A stretch of DNA of 15,399 nt from Clostridium sp. CAG:411 (GTDB lineage Bacteria > Bacillota > Clostridia > Lachnospirales > Lachnospiraceae): positions 13,536 to 28,934 of the forward strand of contig FR899717.1 in NCBI GenBank assembly GCA_000437275.1. The letters run 5' to 3'. Within the stretch, counting starts at the first letter, position 1. Each line of letters opens with the position of its first letter. Made by a program: the position numbers and the translations under genes. Below, piece by piece: positions 15,232-15,399 of the stretch. A model generated the notes under the pieces. It saw nothing but the letters and a program-made list of their open reading frames with translations. It was not told where the DNA came from and ran no database searches.

Positions 15232-15243
15232 AAGAATTGAGGA

Positions 15244-15285
15244 AAGCAACCCATCAACAAAGAAACTGTTGGTGGGTTGCTTCTT
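15244..15285 (+). terminator. Intrinsic terminator of the amylase gene
   Basis: Arms 15244-15259 and 15267-15282 pair over 16 bp with one G-T wobble (GCAACCCATCAACA / TGTTGGTGGGTTGC plus AA/TT) around a 7-base loop, followed by CTTT. It begins 12 bases after the amylase stop. Confidence 0.85.
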
Positions 15286-15339
15286 TAAAATAGTGTACAA
15301 GTTTCACAAAACAATCGCACTTAAGCGTGCAAGATAAGC

Positions 15340-15368
15340 TTGTTTTGGAAACGCTTTCATAGTAAAAT
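15340..15368 (+). promoter_or_regulatory. Promoter reading out of the right edge of the window
   Basis: -35 TTGTTT (15340-15345), exactly 17 bases, then -10 TAAAAT (15363-15368). Predicted start is near 15375. The gene it serves lies beyond the window; nothing coding is visible in 15369-15399. Confidence 0.6.
15346..15359. promoter_or_regulatory. CcpA/LacI-family operator (cre-like) inside the promoter spacer
   Basis: TGGAAACGCTTTCA matches the cre consensus TGWAANCGNTNWCA at every position but one (G at the first W), including the central CG. It fills the gap between -35 and -10, where bound repressor would block RNA polymerase. Either CcpA or a local MalR-like LacI-family regulator could use it. 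Confidence 0.7.
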
Positions 15369-15399
15369 AGGAATCGTTACAGGTTTTTATCTTTATTTT

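Noticed and set aside
15315..15330. Short GCAC/GTGC inverted repeat before the right-edge promoter
   Set aside because: Only four base pairs with a six-base loop; not above chance and not placed like an operator.

Overview
The window looks like a low-GC Clostridia chromosome, probably Lachnospiraceae (Roseburia / Eubacterium / Butyrivibrio-like). This is inferred from the AT-rich bases and codon use, strong AGGAGG-type ribosome binding sites, a Bce-type peptide-resistance module, and a very large secreted modular alpha-amylase with a CBM26-like module and a Thr/Pro/Lys linker. I see no tRNA, rRNA, CRISPR, insertion sequence or phage gene.

Layout, left to right. (1) Bases 1-642: the 3' end of an FtsX-type ABC permease cut by the window edge. 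A long hairpin that also covers the stop codon of the convergent gene follows it. (2) Bases 728-3110, minus strand: a two-gene operon of a CobW/P47K (COG0523) GTPase and a 400-aa protein I do not recognise. It is read from an extended -10 promoter near 3082-3110 with a leader of about 140 nt. (3) Bases 3144-6784, plus strand: a divergent, strong promoter drives a CapA-type membrane-anchored metallophosphoesterase-like protein, a DagK/YegS lipid kinase, an 82-aa two-helix membrane protein and an AIM24/TIGR00266 protein, ending at a clear hairpin. (4) Bases 6816-11458: a complete Bce-type module, with OmpR-family response regulator, intramembrane-sensing histidine kinase, ABC ATPase and BceB-like permease with a large extracellular loop. 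Between kinase and transporter lie an inverted repeat fitting the BceR-type operator (TnACA-N4-TGTAA), an intrinsic terminator and an extended -10 promoter. This is the arrangement expected if the transporter is induced by its own regulator. (5) Bases 11592-15282: a 1189-aa secreted GH13 alpha-amylase with accessory domains, its own promoter and a terminator. (6) Bases 15340-15368: a promoter reading out of the window whose 17-bp spacer is almost filled by a CcpA/LacI-type operator.

How they work together: group 4 is a self-contained sense-and-export circuit for cell-wall-active peptides. Groups 3 and 4 both concern the envelope, though a terminator separates them. The amylase and the operator-controlled promoter after it suggest the start of a starch/maltodextrin-use locus that continues to the right. 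No wholly new system is evident. The least explained parts are the GTPase/unknown-protein pair, the switch-like region between kinase and transporter, and the strongly basic C-terminal domain of the amylase.
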